Positions 9,062-18,034 of a stretch of 55,207 nucleotides of DNA are shown here, piece by piece (position 1 is the first letter of the stretch; the number at the start of each line of letters is the position of its first letter). Origin of the DNA: an uncultured Sphingomonas sp. (GTDB lineage Bacteria > Pseudomonadota > Alphaproteobacteria > Sphingomonadales > Sphingomonadaceae); NCBI RefSeq assembly GCF_937859915.1, contig NZ_CALMAW010000007.1, positions 55,333 to 110,539 of the forward strand, given 5' to 3'. Position numbers and translations under genes: made by a program. The notes below the pieces were generated by a model. The model ran no database searches, was not told the origin of the DNA, and saw only the letters and a program-made list of their open reading frames with translations.

Positions 9062-10435
9062 ATGGACATGCCCACCGACACCAGCCCCGCGATCAGCGTC
9101 ACCGAGCTGTTCACGATCGGCATCGGCCCGTCAAGCTCGCACACCGTCGGACCGATGCGCGCCGCCTTCGCCTTCGCGCGGATGCTGGTCGAGGACGGGG
9201 TCGAGCCCGTGCGCCTCAAATGCGACCTCTACGGCTCGCTGTCGCTGACCGGCCGCGGCCATGGCACCGACGGCGCGGTGCTGCTCGGGCTGGCCGGCGA
9301 GACCCCCGAAGGCGTCGATCCCGATGCGGTGGCGGCGCTGGTCGCGCGCATCCGCAACACCCGCACGCTGCCGCTCGGGGGCGGCGCCGAAATTCCCTTC
9401 GACGAGTCTGCCGACCTCGTCTTCCACGCAAGCTTCCTCCCCGCCCACCCCAACGGCATGGCGTTCACCGCGGTGCTCGCCGACGGCAGCCGCATCACGC
9501 GGCGCTATTATTCGATCGGCGGCGGCGCGATCCGGATGGAGGGCGAGGTGCCGCTGCGCGCCAATGTGGCGGTGCCCTATCCGTTCGGATCGGGCGACGA
9601 GTTGCTCCGCCTCGGCGCGGCGACCGGCCTCAGCATCGCCGAGATCGTCCGCGCCAACGAGGCGGCGTGGCGCGACGAGGCCGAGACCGACGCCTTCCTC
9701 GCCTCGGTCCGCTCTGCCATGTTCGCCTCGATCGAGCGCGGCTGCCACGGCGAAGGCGAGCTGCCCGGCGGGCTCCACGTGCCGCGCAGGGCGCGCAAGA
9801 TCCGCGAGAAGCTGATCGAGCGGGGCCCGCGATCGGATCCGGGGCTCGTGTTCGAGTGGGTCAGCCTCTACGCGCTCGCGGTCAACGAGGAGAATGCGGC
9901 GGGCGGCCGCGTCGTCACCGCCCCGACCAACGGCGCGGCCGGAGTGATCCCGGCGGTGCTCAAATATTATGAGGCGTTCGTCCATGGCGCGAACCCCGCC
10001 GGTTCGCGCGCCTTCCTCTACACCGCGTCGGCGATCGGCTTCCTCTACAAGACGCGGGCATCGATCTCGGCCGCCGAGATGGGCTGCCAGGGCGAGGTCG
10101 GCGTCGCCTGCTCGATGGCGGCGGCGGGGCTGGCGGCGGCGCTGGGTGCCTCGAACCATCAGATCGAGAACGCCGCCGAGATCGGCATGGAGCATAATCT
10201 CGGCCTCACCTGCGACCCGATCGGCGGGCTGGTCCAGATCCCCTGCATCGAGCGCAACACGATGGGTGCGATCAAGGCGATCAACGCGGCCTATCTGGCG
10301 CTGCACGGCGACGGCCAGCACATCGTCTCGCTCGACCAGGTGATCGAGACGATGCGCCAGACCGGCGAGGACATGAAGAGCAAATCTAAGGAAACCAGCC
10401 TCGGGGGCCTGGCGGTGAACGTGGTGGAATGCTGA
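9062..10435 (+). CDS. sdaA: L-serine dehydratase (L-serine ammonia-lyase), single-chain iron-sulfur type
   Basis: A 457-residue cytosolic enzyme that deaminates L-serine to pyruvate and ammonia using a [4Fe-4S] cluster. It has the fused single-chain layout: an N-terminal beta domain starting [20 protein letters not shown] and a C-terminal alpha domain with [20 protein letters not shown]. Cysteines at about 342 (MGCQGE), 384 (LTCDPIGG) and 395 (IPCIERN) match the three cluster ligands of the family (Cys343, 385 and 396 in E. coli SdaA). The start is ATG 9062; ATG 9068 also fits, and neither has a strong ribosome site. It is monocistronic, between palindrome-rich gaps. Confidence 0.95.
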   Translation: MDMPTDTSPAISVTELFTIGIGPSSSHTVGPMRAAFAFARMLVEDGVEPVRLKCDLYGSLSLTGRGHGTDGAVLLGLAGETPEGVDPDAVAALVARIRNTRTLPLGGGAEIPFDESADLVFHASFLPAHPNGMAFTAVLADGSRITRRYYSIGGGAIRMEGEVPLRANVAVPYPFGSGDELLRLGAATGLSIAEIVRANEAAWRDEAETDAFLASVRSAMFASIERGCHGEGELPGGLHVPRRARKIREKLIERGPRSDPGLVFEWVSLYALAVNEENAAGGRVVTAPTNGAAGVIPAVLKYYEAFVHGANPAGSRAFLYTASAIGFLYKTRASISAAEMGCQGEVGVACSMAAAGLAAALGASNHQIENAAEIGMEHNLGLTCDPIGGLVQIPCIERNTMGAIKAINAAYLALHGDGQHIVSLDQVIETMRQTGEDMKSKSKETSLGGLAVNVVEC

Positions 10436-10469
10436 GGGGCTGATAGCGGGCAGCGGCCGTCATCTTCTT

Positions 10470-10598
10470 CGTCATCCCGGACTTGATCCGGGATCCATAC
10501 GCGCAGCGTCCGCTTCCCAGGCGGAGACCGCGCTTGTCATCGTCCCGCGGAGCCACGAACGCCTCGGCTATGGATCCTGACCTTCGTCAGGATGACGG
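10470..10598. repeat. paired palindromes (REPIN-like) after sdaA
   Basis: Left unit GTCATCCCGGACTTGATCCG and right unit ATCCTGACCTTCGTCAGGAT, inverted relative to each other and separated by about 80 bp. It is the same family as the elements at 7164, 8873, 24567, 26932, 27177 and 29451. Confidence 0.7.
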
Positions 10599-10625
10599 GC
10601 TTTGGAGTTGGCTCTATCCAGCCGC

Positions 10626-10654
10626 TTGACAGAACGAACCTTTTAGGTTATACG
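10626..10654 (+). promoter_or_regulatory. strong sigma70-type promoter with an operator-like palindrome in its spacer
   Basis: TTGACA at 10626-10631, a 17-bp spacer, then TATACG at 10649-10654. The spacer contains AACCT-TTT-AGGTT (10637-10649), an inverted repeat in the place where TetR-type or similar repressors often bind. A stem-loop begins at the expected transcript start (10661-10675 paired with 10685-10701). A second one, CGGCCG-CCCGAA-CGGCCG, sits at 10721-10738. No convincing gene follows. Confidence 0.6.
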
Positions 10655-11051
10655 CTTGCTCCGTCCGCTGTCGCCTCCGATCAGGGCGACGCAGCGGGCG
10701 GGACGGGGTGGCGGTGCGATCGGCCGCCCGAACGGCCGGCGTGCCGGGCATCCGGAGGGACAAGCCCGCTACCCATGTTCAACCAGGCCAGCGCCTGCTT
10801 GCCACCCCCGTGCCACGAGGGGCCCCGGCAGAGAACCAGGCGTCCGCCCCAATGGGATCGCATCGATTTCCGCGCTGCAAAGGCCGCTTCGGCTCTGAGA
10901 GCTTCTTGCGGCATCAGGCGACCGGCGACGATGAAGGCCCTCGCGGGAAGAGAACCCCGCACACCTCCGCCTGCCACGAGGCACGCGGGCACGCCGGCCG
11001 TTTCTCTCGTGCGCGACGGGAGAGGTGCGTCCGCAAATCCTACAGCAAAAG

Positions 11052-11166
11052 CCCTCTCCCTCAGGGAGAGGGTTGGGTGAGGGTGTCCAGCCTTCGAAGT
11101 GGGACGCGACGCTGACGCGTCGCTCCCTCTCACCCCGACCCTCTCCCCGTCGGGGAGAGGGAGAGG
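11052..11166. repeat. CCCTCTCCC-type inverted repeat abutting the pstB stop codon
   Basis: Two hairpin units in inverse orientation: CCCTCTCCCTCAGGGAGAGG followed by GTTGGGTGAGGGTG, and the mirror CCCTCTCACCCCGACC followed by CTCTCCCCGTCGGGGAGAGG. The element ends directly against the pstB stop at 11167. It is a different family from the CGTCATCCCGG elements. This motif class is widespread in proteobacterial intergenic DNA, and here it may protect or end the pst transcript. Confidence 0.75.
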
Positions 11167-12063
11167 TCAGCCGAACCGCCCCGTCACATAGTCCCTGGTG
11201 CGCGGGCTCTGCGGGCGCTCGAACAGCTCGGCGGTGGGCCGGAACTCGATCATCTTGCCCAGGAACATGAAGCCGGTGTGGTCCGAGATGCGCGCCGCCT
11301 GCTGGAGGTTGTGCGTCACGATCACGATCGTGAAGTCCTTCTTGAGCTCCATCAGCGTCGCCTCGAGCTTGGCGGTCGAGACCGGATCGAGCGCGGAGGC
11401 GGGCTCGTCGAGGAGCAGCACCTCGGGCTCGACCGCGATGCCGCGCGCGACGCACAGCCGCTGCTGCTGTCCGCCCGACAGGCCCAGGCCCGAGGCCGAC
11501 AGCTTGTCCTTGACCTCGTCCCACAGCGCCGCGCGCTTGAGCGAGCGTTCCACGATCACGTCCATCTCGGCCTTGGACTTCTTCTGGTGCAGGCGGACGC
11601 CGAACGCCACATTGTCGTAGATCGACATCGGGAAGGGCGTCGGCTTCTGGAACACCATGCCGATCCGTGCGCGCAACGCCGAGGTGTCGAGCCCGCTCTC
11701 GTTGAGCTCGACGTCGCCATCGCGCGCCTTGAGCCGGGCGAGGCTGCCGCGGTCGGACAGGATGTCCTCGCTGTTGAGCAGGATGCGGCCGGTCGCATGC
11801 TGGCCGGGATACATGTCGTAGATGCGGTTGAGCGCACGCAGCAGCGTCGACTTGCCGCAGCCCGACGGGCCGATCAGCGCGGTGATGCGGTTGCGCTCGA
11901 CCGGCAGGTCGACGCCGAACAGCGACTGGGTCTTGCCGTAGGAGAAGTCGAGGTTGCGCGCTTCGAGCACGAGCTCGCCGGTCGGCCGGGTCATGATCGG
12001 TGCCTCGGTCGAGGCGGCGATGTTGGGCGACGCGGGCGAAATGGGGGTGGCGATGTCGTTCAT
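11167..12063 (-). CDS. pstB: phosphate ABC transporter ATP-binding protein PstB
   Basis: A 298-residue ATPase of the high-affinity phosphate importer. Walker A is GPSGCGKST at residues 65-73. The PstB-specific stretch [13 protein letters not shown] follows it, with the Q-loop in [18 protein letters not shown], the signature [14 protein letters not shown], Walker [14 protein letters not shown], and the H-loop in [15 protein letters not shown]. The chain is about 40 residues longer than E. coli PstB because of an N-terminal extension rich in Ala, Ser and Pro. Its ATG overlaps the pstA stop by four bases. It is the last gene of the pst set here; phoU does not follow. Confidence 0.97.
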   Translation of the reverse strand: MNDIATPISPASPNIAASTEAPIMTRPTGELVLEARNLDFSYGKTQSLFGVDLPVERNRITALIGPSGCGKSTLLRALNRIYDMYPGQHATGRILLNSEDILSDRGSLARLKARDGDVELNESGLDTSALRARIGMVFQKPTPFPMSIYDNVAFGVRLHQKKSKAEMDVIVERSLKRAALWDEVKDKLSASGLGLSGGQQQRLCVARGIAVEPEVLLLDEPASALDPVSTAKLEATLMELKKDFTIVIVTHNLQQAARISDHTGFMFLGKMIEFRPTAELFERPQSPRTRDYVTGRFG

Positions 12064-12902
12064 GGACGATGCGTCTCCCGGGCGAGCAGGCGCCCGATGG
12101 TGTTGACGGCGAGCACGGCCACCGCGATCAGCAGCGCGCCCACCCAGGCGAGGCGCCGCCAGTCGTCATAGGCCGACAGGGCGAATTGGAAGATGGTGGT
12201 CGGCAGGCTGGCCATGGGCTGCGCCATGTTGAGCGAGAAGAACTGGTTGCCGAGCGAGGTGAAGAGCAGCGGCGCGGTCTCGCCCGAGATGCGCGCGAAG
12301 CCGAGCAGGCCGCCCGTCAGGAGGCCGGCGCTTGCCGCCTTCCAGATGATCGAGCGGATCACGAACCCGCGGCCGGCGCCCAGCGCCATGCCGGCCTCGC
12401 GCAGCGTGTTGGGCTGGAGCGCGAGCATGTCCTCGGTGGTGCGCGTCACGATCGGCACCGCGAGCAGGGCGAGCGCCAGCGCACCGGCATATCCCGAGAA
12501 ATGGCCGAACAGATGCGCGACCATGATCTCGTAGACGAACAGGCCGATCAGGATCGACGGCGCCGAGAGCAGCACGTCGTTGAGGAAGCGCACGGCGTGG
12601 CCATAGGGCGTCTGGCCGCCATATTCGGCGAGCCAGGTGCCCGCGAGGATCCCGACCACGATCGCGATCGCCATGCCGCCCGCGCACATCAGGATCGAGC
12701 CGGTGATCGCGTTCTTGAGCCCGCCCGGCGAGCCGGGCGCGGGCTGCGTCATCGTGAAGATGTTGGCGTCGATCCCGCCGACGCCTTCCTTGACCAGCGA
12801 CCACAGGATCAGCACGAGCGCGGCCAGCGCGATGAAGGTGGCAAGTCCGCAGGCGCCGACGAAGATGCCGTTGGTGAGCTTGCGGCGGAGTGCGCGGTCC
12901 AT
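12060..12902 (-). CDS. pstA: phosphate ABC transporter permease PstA
   Basis: A 280-residue inner-membrane permease with about six spans. The first is [20 protein letters not shown] and the BPD_transp_1 domain covers most of the rest. Family motifs include [40 protein letters not shown] and [21 protein letters not shown], the latter being the EAA-type loop that contacts PstB. It lies between pstC (10 bp upstream) and pstB (4-bp overlap), so it is translated as part of one operon. Confidence 0.96.
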   Translation of the reverse strand: MDRALRRKLTNGIFVGACGLATFIALAALVLILWSLVKEGVGGIDANIFTMTQPAPGSPGGLKNAITGSILMCAGGMAIAIVVGILAGTWLAEYGGQTPYGHAVRFLNDVLLSAPSILIGLFVYEIMVAHLFGHFSGYAGALALALLAVPIVTRTTEDMLALQPNTLREAGMALGAGRGFVIRSIIWKAASAGLLTGGLLGFARISGETAPLLFTSLGNQFFSLNMAQPMASLPTTIFQFALSAYDDWRRLAWVGALLIAVAVLAVNTIGRLLARETHRP

Positions 12903-12912
12903 CAGCCCGTCC

Positions 12913-13875
12913 TCAATTCTTGTTGCCGGCGAGCAGCGCGCGCGCCACCGCCAGCACCGCGAAGGTCAGCACGAACAGCACCAGCCCGAGCGCGATCAGC
13001 GCCGAGGTGTGCATGTCGCTGGTCGCCTCGGCGAATTCATTGGCGATCGTCGAGGCGATCGTCGAGCCGCTGTCGAACAGCGAATGCGGAAAGCCGTGCG
13101 AATTGCCGATGATGAAGGTGACCGCCATCGTCTCGCCGAGCGCGCGGCCGAGACCCAGCATGATCACCCCGACGGTGCCCTTGCTGACATAGGGCAGCAT
13201 CACCTTGGCGACGACCTCGAACGCGGTCGAGCCGAGCCCGTAGGCGGCCTCGCGGACCTGGCTCGGCACGGTCAGCAGCAGCTCGCGGAACACCGCCGCC
13301 ATGTACGGCAGGATCATGATCGCGAGGATCAGCGAGGCGGTGAAGATGTTGGCGCCGTTGGGGACGCCCGAGAAGATCCGGCCGATCAGCGAATGGCTGT
13401 CGAAGTCCATCATGATCGGCAGCTGGATGTGCGTCGCGAACCAGGGCGCGAGCACGAACAGCCCCCACATGCCGTAGACGATCGAGGGGATGCCCGCGAG
13501 CAGCTCGACCGCGATCGCGATCGGCCGCGCGATCCGCTTGGGGCAGAATTCGACGAGGAAGACCGAGACGCCGAGCGCGAGCGGCAGCGCGATGATCAAG
13601 GCGAGGATCGAGGTGACGATCGTGCCCACAATGGGGCCGGCGGCGCCATAATCCTCGGTGACCGGGTTCCAGGCCGTCGAGGTGATGAAGCCGAAGCCGA
13701 ATTTCTGAAAGGCGGGCCAGCCGCCGATGATCAGGCTGACCACGACGCCGGCCAGCGCCGCCATCAGCAACGTCGCCGCCGAGAAGCACAGCGTGCGGAA
13801 GATCGTCTCGCCAAGCGGGCTTTGCGCGCGCGCGGGGCGGTCTTCGGTCCGGGTGTCGATCGCTGCGGTGCTCAT
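12913..13875 (-). CDS. pstC: phosphate ABC transporter permease PstC
   Basis: A 320-residue permease that pairs with PstA. After a short cytosolic start, about six membrane spans follow, beginning LCFSAATLLMAALAGVVVSL. Recognisable PstC stretches are AWNPVTEDYGAAGPIVGTIV, ELLAGIPSIVYGMWGLFVLA and AAYGLGSTAFEVVAKVMLPY, the last being the EAA-like loop. It is 137 bp downstream of pstS, with a strong hairpin in that gap. The protein is full length, and its Arg-rich N-terminus is cytosolic. Confidence 0.96.
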   Translation of the reverse strand: MSTAAIDTRTEDRPARAQSPLGETIFRTLCFSAATLLMAALAGVVVSLIIGGWPAFQKFGFGFITSTAWNPVTEDYGAAGPIVGTIVTSILALIIALPLALGVSVFLVEFCPKRIARPIAIAVELLAGIPSIVYGMWGLFVLAPWFATHIQLPIMMDFDSHSLIGRIFSGVPNGANIFTASLILAIMILPYMAAVFRELLLTVPSQVREAAYGLGSTAFEVVAKVMLPYVSKGTVGVIMLGLGRALGETMAVTFIIGNSHGFPHSLFDSGSTIASTIANEFAEATSDMHTSALIALGLVLFVLTFAVLAVARALLAGNKN

Positions 13876-13972
13876 CGAAATCCACTCATGGCGTTTATTT
13901 GCGTGGGGGCGGACACACCGCCGGTGCGCCCGCCCTCATCCACCGCGCCGCGGCGCGGTTCGGCGATCGCGA

Positions 13973-14006
13973 GGGCAGGCGGCGTCTAGGAGGACGCCGC
14001 CTGCCC
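13973..14006 (-). terminator. perfect 14-bp hairpin between pstS and pstC
   Basis: GGGCAGGCGGCGTC (13973-13986) pairs exactly with GACGCCGCCTGCCC (13993-14006) around the loop TAGGAG. It begins 7 bases after the pstS stop. No T-run follows on the minus strand, so it is better read as an attenuating or mRNA-stabilising structure that would let pstS transcript exceed pstCAB transcript than as a full rho-independent terminator. Confidence 0.7.
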
Positions 14007-14012
14007 CGTCGA

Positions 14013-15050
14013 TCACATGCCCGAATAGACCGGCTTGCCGCCCGCCTTGACGTTGGCGGTCCACTGCTTGCGGACCAGCGCCTTGACCGGCGCGGGCAGC
14101 GGCACATAGTCGAGCGAGGACGCGGCCGCGTCACCATTCTTGTAGGCCCAGTCGAAGAACTTCAGGACCGACTGGCCGGCGGCAGGATTGGCCTGCTCCT
14201 TGTAGACCAGGATGAAGGTCGCGCCGGTGATCGGCCACGCATTGGCGCCCGGCTGGTCGAGCAGCAGCAGGTAGTTGCCCGGCGCGGACGCCCATTTGGC
14301 GCCGGCGGCGGCAGCGGCGAAGGCCGGAGCGTCGGGCGACGGATATTTGCCGTTCTTGTTCTGCACGAGAACGTAGGCGGCGTGGTTCTGCTTGGCATAG
14401 GCATATTCGACATAGCCGATCGAGCCGGCGGTCTGCTTGACGAACGCCGAGACGCCGTCATTGCCCTTGCCGCCGAGGCCGACCGGCCAGTTGACCGCGT
14501 CCGACGCGCCGACCTTGCCGGCCCAGCCCGCGCTCTTCATCGAGAGGTAGGAGGTGAACAGGAAGGAGGTGCCCGAACCGTCCGACCGGTGGACGACGGT
14601 GATCGGCAGCGCCGGCAGCTTCACGCCGGGGTTGTTGGCGACGATCGTGGGATCGTCCCACTTGGTGATCTGGCCGTAGAAGATCGCCGCCAGCATCGGG
14701 CCGGTGAGCTTGATCTGGCCGGCACCGATGCCCGGGATGTTGACGACGGGCACGACGCCGCCGACGACGGTCGGGAACTGGTAGAGGCCGGCCGCATCGA
14801 GGTCGGCAGGCTTCAAGGGCTTGTCGGACGCGCCGAAATCGACGGTCTTCGCCTTGATCTGCTTGATGCCGCCGCCCGAACCGATCGCCTGATAGTTGAG
14901 GCCGGTGCCGGTGGTCGCCTTGTAGGTCTCGGCCCATTTGGCATAGACCGGCGCCGGGAAGGTCGCGCCTGCGCCAGTGATGTCGGCAGCAGGGGCAGCG
15001 GTTGCGAGCAGCGCGGCGAGGCCAGCGGTCGCGACGAAAGTCTTCAGCAT
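14013..15050 (-). CDS. pstS: phosphate ABC transporter substrate-binding protein PstS
   Basis: A 345-residue periplasmic phosphate-binding protein. The signal peptide is MLKTFVATAGLAALLATAAPAA, with cleavage near AADITGAG. ITGAGATFPAPVYAKWAETY and GSGGGIKQIKAKTVDFGASD are the PstS phosphate-site motifs. HRSDGSGTSFLFTSYLS supplies the Arg, Asp, Ser and Thr ligands. The start ATG 15050 is preceded by CGGAGATCACGCAC. It is the first gene of pstSCAB and is followed by the 13973-14006 hairpin. Phosphate-starvation control is expected, and a candidate Pho box lies about 60 bp upstream. Confidence 0.97.
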   Translation of the reverse strand: MLKTFVATAGLAALLATAAPAADITGAGATFPAPVYAKWAETYKATTGTGLNYQAIGSGGGIKQIKAKTVDFGASDKPLKPADLDAAGLYQFPTVVGGVVPVVNIPGIGAGQIKLTGPMLAAIFYGQITKWDDPTIVANNPGVKLPALPITVVHRSDGSGTSFLFTSYLSMKSAGWAGKVGASDAVNWPVGLGGKGNDGVSAFVKQTAGSIGYVEYAYAKQNHAAYVLVQNKNGKYPSPDAPAFAAAAAGAKWASAPGNYLLLLDQPGANAWPITGATFILVYKEQANPAAGQSVLKFFDWAYKNGDAAASSLDYVPLPAPVKALVRKQWTANVKAGGKPVYSGM

Positions 15051-15110
15051 GTGCGTGATCTCCGAGCGCCGGCGTCTCCCCTCCGGCATGCCTGTCCCTA
15101 GGAAGCGCCT

Positions 15111-15128
15111 GTTACGACACTGTGACAC
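15111..15128 (-). promoter_or_regulatory. candidate Pho box upstream of pstS
   Basis: On the minus strand the sequence reads GTGTCAC-AGTG-TCGTAAC. This approximates the PhoB direct repeat (CTGTCAT, 4 bases, CTGTCAT): the first half matches well and the second half weakly. It lies 61-78 bp upstream of the pstS ATG, a suitable distance for activation. A further GTCAC-containing stretch sits at 15141-15158 on the plus strand. Confidence 0.4.
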
Positions 15129-15301
15129 TCGCCATGATCCATGTCACATTGGTCTAAGAAATGGCGGAAATCCGGGCTATTCAGATTAACGACAGCTGCG
15201 CTTCGCTATCGGAAGCCGATGCGAATCATGCGATCGACACTGGCTCTCGTGCGGCGACCCGTTGAGTGCGGGCGTCCGCCCGTGCCGTCCGCGGCTTGGC
15301 T

Positions 15302-16522
15302 ATGTGGCTGGCGCGCCCTATGATTCCTCTGAGGCCTTCTGCCTCGGCTTACAGGGCGGGACTCTTGCAGACCATTTTTTCGCGCCGCGTCCGATCGGGT
15401 GCGCGGTTCGCTGTTTCTCGCGTAGCCGGTGCATGGCTGATCGCCGTGGGGGCGCTGTCGCCGGTACAGGCCGCGGCGCCGCGCTATGCCGCCTTCATGG
15501 TCGACGCCAATACGCGCGAGGTGCTCTACAGCAACGCGCCCGACGAGCTGCGTCATCCCGCCTCGCTGACCAAGATGATGACGCTCTATCTCACCTTCGA
15601 CGCGGTCGAGGCGGGGCGGATGCGGATCAGCGACCCGGTGACGGTCTCGGCGCACGCCGCGTCGCAAAGGCCGTCGCGGCTCGGCCTCAAGGTCGGCCAG
15701 AGCCTCAGCGTCGACAATGCGATCTCGGTGGTGGCGGTCAAATCCTGCAACGACATCGCGGTCGCGCTCGCGGAAAAACTCGGCGGCAACGAGCAGAGCT
15801 TCGTCGGCCTGATGAACGCCAAGGCGATGCAGCTGGGCATGCGCAACACGCATTTCGACAACGCCTCGGGGCTGCCCGATCCCGCCAACGTCACCACAGC
15901 GCGCGACCTGACGATCCTCGCGCTGGCGCTGATCCACGACCATCCGCGCTTCTACCGCTATTTCGGCCAGCGCGACTATGTCTGGCAGAATGCGACGATG
16001 ATCAATCACAACCATCTGCTCGGCAAGATGGCCGGGCTCGACGGGATCAAGACGGGCTATACGGTCGATTCGGGCTTCACGCTGGCGGCCTCGGCGCAGC
16101 GCGGCAACCGCCGGCTGGTCGCCGTGGTGCTCGGCGAGCCCAGCCTGGTGGTGCGCAACCGCGACGCGCAGAACCTGCTCGAGGCGGGTTTCTCGGTGCT
16201 CGACCGGCGCGGCGTCGGCCAGGCGGTGACGGTCGCCTCGGTGCTGCCGCAGACCGACCATTCGGCGCTGCGGCTCGAACCGCCCGTCGATCAGGGCGCC
16301 TCCGACGAGCCCGACACGCCGATGCCGGCGCGCCGCGCCGTGCAGCGTGCCGCACCGGACCGTCACGCCCCCGAGCGCCATGCGCATGGCCGCCGGGACC
16401 GAGCGCGCGACCGCAAGGCCGAGAAGCCGGCGGCGCGGCACCACGACCATCATGTGGCCAAATCGCACGAGGCCGCGAAGAAATCGTCGAGCCACAAACG
16501 CACGCGTCGACACACATCGTAA
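15302..16522 (+). CDS. D-alanyl-D-alanine carboxypeptidase (S11 penicillin-binding protein)
   Basis: A ~406-residue peptidase of the DacA/DacD type that trims the terminal D-Ala from peptidoglycan stem peptides in the periplasm. A signal segment (VAGAWLIAVGALSPVQAAA) precedes the domain. The active-site triad of motifs is complete: SLTK (Ser at about residue 88), SCN in AVKSCNDIAVAL, and KTG in DGIKTGYTVDSG. After the peptidase domain the C-terminus is a long His/Arg/Lys-rich basic tail instead of the usual amphipathic anchor. The start is uncertain: GTG 15266, ATG 15302, ATG 15320 and a TTG at about 15365 are all in frame, and none has a clear ribosome site. Confidence 0.92.
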   Translation: MWLARPMIPLRPSASAYRAGLLQTIFSRRVRSGARFAVSRVAGAWLIAVGALSPVQAAAPRYAAFMVDANTREVLYSNAPDELRHPASLTKMMTLYLTFDAVEAGRMRISDPVTVSAHAASQRPSRLGLKVGQSLSVDNAISVVAVKSCNDIAVALAEKLGGNEQSFVGLMNAKAMQLGMRNTHFDNASGLPDPANVTTARDLTILALALIHDHPRFYRYFGQRDYVWQNATMINHNHLLGKMAGLDGIKTGYTVDSGFTLAASAQRGNRRLVAVVLGEPSLVVRNRDAQNLLEAGFSVLDRRGVGQAVTVASVLPQTDHSALRLEPPVDQGASDEPDTPMPARRAVQRAAPDRHAPERHAHGRRDRARDRKAEKPAARHHDHHVAKSHEAAKKSSSHKRTRRHTS

Positions 16523-16591
16523 GGCTGCTATGGTCCGAGGACGACGCGGACAGTCGCAGCCGCGTGACGTTGATGCAGGGTCCTTCCCGAC

Positions 16592-17968
16592 ATGGCCAGG
16601 ATACCTCGTCCCCGCACCGCCGTGCTGGGTACTGCCGCCGCGGTTCTGCTGGTCGCGGGCGGGCTGCTGTGGCGGACGCACGGCGGGCCGAACGCGTCCG
16701 GCGCGACCGCGATCGCGACCGCCCCTCCCCCGCCGCCGCCACCCCCGCCGCTGCACTGGCCGGCCGAACCGCTCCACCAGCTGCTCGCCGCGGTCGAGGC
16801 GTACCGCGACGAGGGTCTGCACCCCGCCGACTATAAGCGCGACGCGCTTGCCGCCGCGATCGCCGCAGGCCGCGACGATCCCGCCACCGATGCGCTCGCC
16901 ACGGGCGCCGCGCACGCACTCGCGCTCGATTATGCCGACGGCCATGTCCGCCACCGGTCGCGGCTCGACTGGCATGTCGTCCACGCCGCGCCCGCGACGC
17001 TCGACGCCGATCTCGCCGCCGCGGTGAAGGCGGATACGCTGGGCGCCTACCTCCAGGGGCTGCTGCCGCACGATCCGCGCTACCTCGCGCTCAAGGCCGC
17101 GCTGCACGCGACCGACCATGGCGATGGCGACGATGGCGAGGATGGTGATGCCGACGCGGACGCGCGCCGCGTCCACATCCGCGCGTCGATGGAGCGCTGG
17201 CGTTGGATGCCGCGCGACCTCGGCACCGACTATGTCTGGGTCAACGTCCCCACCTACCGGCTCGCGCTGATCCACGGCGACGATGTCGTCGCCAGCCATG
17301 TCGTCGTCGTCGGCGCGCCCAAGACGCCGACGCCGATGCTGTCCGCCAATATCGGCTCGATCATCGTCAACCCGTGGTGGACATTGCCACCGACCGTGCT
17401 GCGCGAGGGGGCGGGCAAGCACTATGCCGCCGCGCGCGGCTTCACCTACGTCACGATCGGCGGCAAGCCCTATGTCCGCCAGAAGCCCGGGCCCGACAAT
17501 GCGCTCGGTCGGATGAAGATCGACATGCCCAACCCCTATGCGATCTACCTCCACGACACCCCCGCCAAATGGGGTTTCGCCAAGGCCGAGCGCGCGCTCA
17601 GCCACGGCTGCATCCGCGTCCAGGGGATCGCGACGCTCGCCGGCGAGCTCACCCAGCCCGACACGATCAGCGACGCGATGGCCGATCTCACCACGCACAC
17701 GCTGCCGATCCAGAAGACCGTGCCGGTCTATATCGTCTATTTCACCGCCGCCCCCGATGCCGATGGCGATGTCGTCACCTATGGCGATCCCTATGATCGC
17801 GACGCCGAGCTGATCGCCGCGCTCGACCATGACAAGAGCTACAAACGCCCCGATTCGGCTGCGGCGGTGAAGCGGTCTTCGTTAACGCCGAAGCGAGAAT
17901 CCACGACGAACGGTGCAGCGCCCGAGCCGGAACGTGCCGAAGATCCGGGAACCAACGCCACTTATTAG
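16592..17968 (+). CDS. L,D-transpeptidase family protein (YcbB/YkuD type)
   Basis: A 458-residue exported protein predicted to form 3-3 cross-links in peptidoglycan or to attach proteins to it. An uncleaved-looking hydrophobic anchor (TAVLGTAAAVLLVAGGLLW) is followed by a run of nine prolines. A YcbB-like scaffold region (residues 55-200) comes next, then the YkuD catalytic domain (about 215-380). The catalytic motif is SHGCIRVQG with Cys340, preceded by YLHDTPAKWGFAKAERALSH. An Asp-rich insert (DHGDGDDGEDGDADAD) separates scaffold and catalytic domain. The C-terminal 60 residues are polar and probably disordered. It follows the carboxypeptidase gene by 69 bp on the same strand. Confidence 0.93.
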   Translation: MARIPRPRTAVLGTAAAVLLVAGGLLWRTHGGPNASGATAIATAPPPPPPPPPLHWPAEPLHQLLAAVEAYRDEGLHPADYKRDALAAAIAAGRDDPATDALATGAAHALALDYADGHVRHRSRLDWHVVHAAPATLDADLAAAVKADTLGAYLQGLLPHDPRYLALKAALHATDHGDGDDGEDGDADADARRVHIRASMERWRWMPRDLGTDYVWVNVPTYRLALIHGDDVVASHVVVVGAPKTPTPMLSANIGSIIVNPWWTLPPTVLREGAGKHYAAARGFTYVTIGGKPYVRQKPGPDNALGRMKIDMPNPYAIYLHDTPAKWGFAKAERALSHGCIRVQGIATLAGELTQPDTISDAMADLTTHTLPIQKTVPVYIVYFTAAPDADGDVVTYGDPYDRDAELIAALDHDKSYKRPDSAAAVKRSSLTPKRESTTNGAAPEPERAEDPGTNATY

Positions 17969-18034
17969 CATCGGGGGAAGGTTACCTCTGCTATAAGCAT
18001 CCCCGGGCACATCGGGCACATGCAAGGACAGCTA

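Larger units (their letters stand above)
10436..11166. other. 731-bp gap without a recognised gene
   Basis: This convergent gap between sdaA and pstB holds, in order, a REPIN-like pair (10470-10598), a near-consensus promoter (10626-10654), about 390 bp of GC-rich hairpin-forming sequence, and a CCCTCTCCC/GGGAGAGGG palindrome pair (11052-11166). The open frames across it have irregular third-codon GC and no recognisable motif, so I do not call a protein. I compared it by eye with tmRNA, 4.5S RNA and RNase P RNA signatures and saw none. Confidence 0.6.

Noticed and set aside
10655..11050. Known structured RNA (tmRNA, RNase P RNA, SRP RNA, cobalamin riboswitch)
   Set aside because: None of the conserved signatures could be found by eye; left as unidentified.
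10592..11080. A 162-residue frame downstream of the orphan promoter
   Set aside because: It starts inside a repeat and upstream of the promoter, has irregular codon use and no recognisable motif; a non-coding role is more likely.
15206..17830. An 874-residue open frame on the minus strand
   Set aside because: It is antisense to three genes with complete catalytic motifs and has no motif of its own.
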